64,000 nt of DNA from Bugula neritina (taxonomy: Eukaryota > Bryozoa > Gymnolaemata > Cheilostomatida > Bugulidae). The position numbers and the translations under genes are program-made. The stretch is from contig OZ037766.1 in NCBI GenBank assembly GCA_964035545.1, positions 2,724,501 to 2,788,500 on the forward strand. Reading direction: 5' to 3'. This document shows, piece by piece, positions 62,501 through 64,000 of this stretch; positions within the stretch are counted from its first letter, which is position 1, and the number at the start of each line of letters is the position of its first letter. The notes below the pieces were generated by a model, which was given only the letters and a program-made list of their open reading frames with translations, ran no database searches and had not been told where the DNA came from.

Positions 62501-64000
62501 GCAGCTTATTAAATTCTCAAAACAGCAACATGTGTTGAGATAATTCAAACAATCAATGTACAGTTTAGAGGAAAGAGAAAAGGAATTCAAACATGTTAAC
62601 ATATTACAAAACTTTACGAAATTTTATATTCTTCCATTTCAAAATATTCTGACTAATAATCCCACTGGGTATTAGCACTGACCCTGTTAGCCGAATTATA
62701 ATTAATTCATTAATTATTTATTTATTATAATTAATTATTTCAGCTATGGTCAACACCCGGTTTCGATGTTTTCAAGGATAACTCCTTCCCATTATATACT
62801 ACAATGTCTCTCACCTTGTCTTTAAACAATGTGTCAAGTTTGCTGTTGACTTTACTGAAGTGAGATGCGAACATCTCTACACTCGCAGCCCCGTCCTGCT
62901 CCATGGGAAGTCTATCCGGCTGAGGGACGGAGCGGGCAAAGTTCAAAACTGTAGACAAACAAAAATGTAGAAATATTTATTACATATAAGCGGCAAAACC
63001 TATGATAATAAGCTAATATGTATTAATACATTTTATGAAATATTGAGATATTCCCCCTAGTTGAACAGCTTAATCTTAGTTTTGGTTGAACAAAAGATTT
63101 ATTTATAAACAAAAGAGAAAAGAATCTGACCACAGGTAGACTGCATGAGAGAGACCATGCCCATGGGTCTCTCGATGGTGGAGGGAGTGGTGGAGGAACA
63201 GATGGAGCACTCGTAGTGTTCTATCACCACGTAGTTACTCTCAGCAGGGTCATCTTCTGTCAACTTCTCAAACTCTGCAGCGTAATATATGTAGGTCACG
63301 TTAATATATGTAGGCCATGTTAATATATGTAGGTCAGGTTAATATATGTAGGCCATGTTAATAGATGTAGGTGAGTATATACTACAGTAGACACTAATTA
63401 CTACAGTAGACACTACATACTACAGTACCACACTACACACTACAGTATAACACTACACAGTACAGTACCACACTACATACTACAGTACCACACTACACAC
63501 TACAGTATAACACTACACAGTACAGTACCACACTACATACTACAGTACCACACTACACACTACAGTATAACACTACACAGTACAGTACCACACTACAGTA
63601 CCACACTACACACTACAGTATAACACTACACAGTACAGTACCACACTACAGTACCACACTACACACTACAGTATAACACTAGAGTACTACTTCACCTTCT
63701 TTGCTCAAAGTCTTCTCAATGTTATCCATAAACTTATTCTGCATTTTATTCATTTTCTCCAGAATCTTCTTTTGCCGCTCCATGGCCTTTTTCTTTTTCC
63801 TGTCAAATGAGATAATGTGAAGGTCACTAATTGGTTAGTGTGAACTACACTTTCCACACACATTTCAAAACTAGGCAGACTTTTAGTCATCAGTTGCCTT
63901 TTCAAAGACCGTTTCACTAGAAGCTTAGAAGTTTACGGAAATATACTCTAGAGATGAGTTGAGAGCATACCTCGCGGACACGGAGTGACTGTCACTAGAG
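56544..64000 (-). CDS. UBR3: UBR3-like E3 ubiquitin ligase, C-terminal part
   Basis: Fifteen minus-strand exons: 63971-64000 (cut by the window edge), 63696-63799, 63131-63274, 62815-62948, 62358-62468, 61400-61591, 60835-61039, 60354-60569, 60039-60105, 59586-59986, 58875-59066, 58462-58635, 57867-58067, 57297-57436 and 56544-56661; about 809 residues to TAG at 56544. A Lys-rich helix (KKKKAMERQKKILEKMNK) precedes a split RING-H2: YECSICSS, then GVFIQSCGHYLHLDC, then EFHCPLCRQLANSLLPVLP. The C-terminal UBR cap has TCPQCSQ, SICLICGSFVC, GSVYLDEHGEEDRDLKRGKP and YLCRERYMMLEQQW. These last blocks fit UBR3 better than UBR1/2 from memory. RING-dependent ubiquitin transfer is expected; the N-terminal UBR box would be right of the window. 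All phases fit except 60039 to 59986, which is one base out with the obvious sites. The middle is Ser/His-rich and poorly conserved. Confidence 0.9.
57627..57755. repeat. Nested hairpin element in UBR3 intron
   Basis: Outer arms TACTTTATTTACATAAAT (57627-57644) and its exact complement (57738-57755). Inner arms CCACTGTATCC (57672-57682) and GGATACAGTGG (57701-57711). It is about 129 bp with no coding capacity and may be a MITE. Confidence 0.75.
58676..58874. repeat. 15-16 bp minisatellite at a UBR3 donor
   Basis: Read on the minus strand, about 13 copies of GTGACAGGTGTGTGTA begin right after the donor of exon 58875-59066 (ATCAG then GTGAGTTTA). Each copy holds an ACAG-GTGTGT donor-like sequence. 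Confidence 0.9.
61592..62165. repeat. 31-bp minisatellite ending at a UBR3 acceptor
   Basis: About 18 copies of a 31-bp unit (minus strand words CCCCTTGCTGTATCCACTC and CTTATTATCACA). The last, altered unit (CTGTATTCACTCTTAG) supplies the acceptor of the exon starting at 61591. Long open frames across the array are repeat artefacts. Confidence 0.9.
63283..63375. repeat. 18-bp repeat at the acceptor of the first UBR3 RING exon
   Basis: Five copies of a unit like ATATATGTAGGCCATGTTA. On the minus strand the array runs into the acceptor at 63275-63276. Confidence 0.85.
63380..63685. repeat. ACTACAGTACCAC-type minisatellite in UBR3 intron
   Basis: A higher-order array of CTACAGTACCACACTACA and CTACAGTATAACACTACA words, ending about 10 bp from the donor of exon 63696-63799. 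Confidence 0.9.

Overview
The window is nuclear DNA of an animal. Genes are split into many short exons with GT/AG borders, introns are AT-rich and crowded with minisatellites, and tRNA-derived SINE-like elements are present. The protein set (FKBP with TPRs, procollagen-type ADAMTS, metabotropic glutamate receptor-like GPCR, UBR3-type E3 ligase, mitochondrial-type acyl-CoA synthetase, C-type lectin receptor) is bilaterian. Divergent sequences, compact genes and the lectin receptor suggest an invertebrate, perhaps a spiralian, but the sequence alone does not fix the phylum. All assignments come from reading the translation by eye and from remembered family features; no database search was run.

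Layout. (1) 75-3620, minus: first seven coding exons of an ACSS3-like acyl-CoA synthetase; its 3' half lies left of the window. (2) 5774-9612, plus: complete FKBP52/FKBP59-like immunophilin, head-to-head with ACSS3. (3) 10190-22454, minus: complete 13-exon single-pass receptor with signal peptide, two C-type lectin domains, Ser/Thr-rich stalk and a long Tyr/Pro-rich tail. (4) 22455-29124: intergenic, with a roughly 290-bp ACC-triplet tract, a perfect hairpin and a SINE plus inverted-repeat element. (5) 29125-46114, plus: complete 21-exon ADAMTS closest to the ADAMTS2/3/14 procollagen N-proteinase group, with a mucin-like insert before the PLAC domain. (6) 46871-55028, minus: complete 5-exon class C GPCR of the metabotropic glutamate type, tail-to-tail with the ADAMTS gene. 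(7) 56544-64000, minus: C-terminal 15 exons of a UBR3-like E3 ubiquitin ligase; its 5' half lies right of the window.

Reading frames were checked across every exon junction. All fit except one in UBR3 (60039/59986). The genes share no evident pathway; this is an ordinary animal gene neighbourhood, not an operon or cluster.

The most unusual signal is in the introns. Minisatellite arrays repeatedly lie against exon edges, and in two introns of the ADAMTS gene the repeat unit is itself a tandem copy of the exon's last bases plus its 5' splice site. This produces 13 and 8 extra donor-like sites downstream of the real one. Similar edge-anchored arrays occur in ACSS3, FKBP, the lectin receptor and UBR3.
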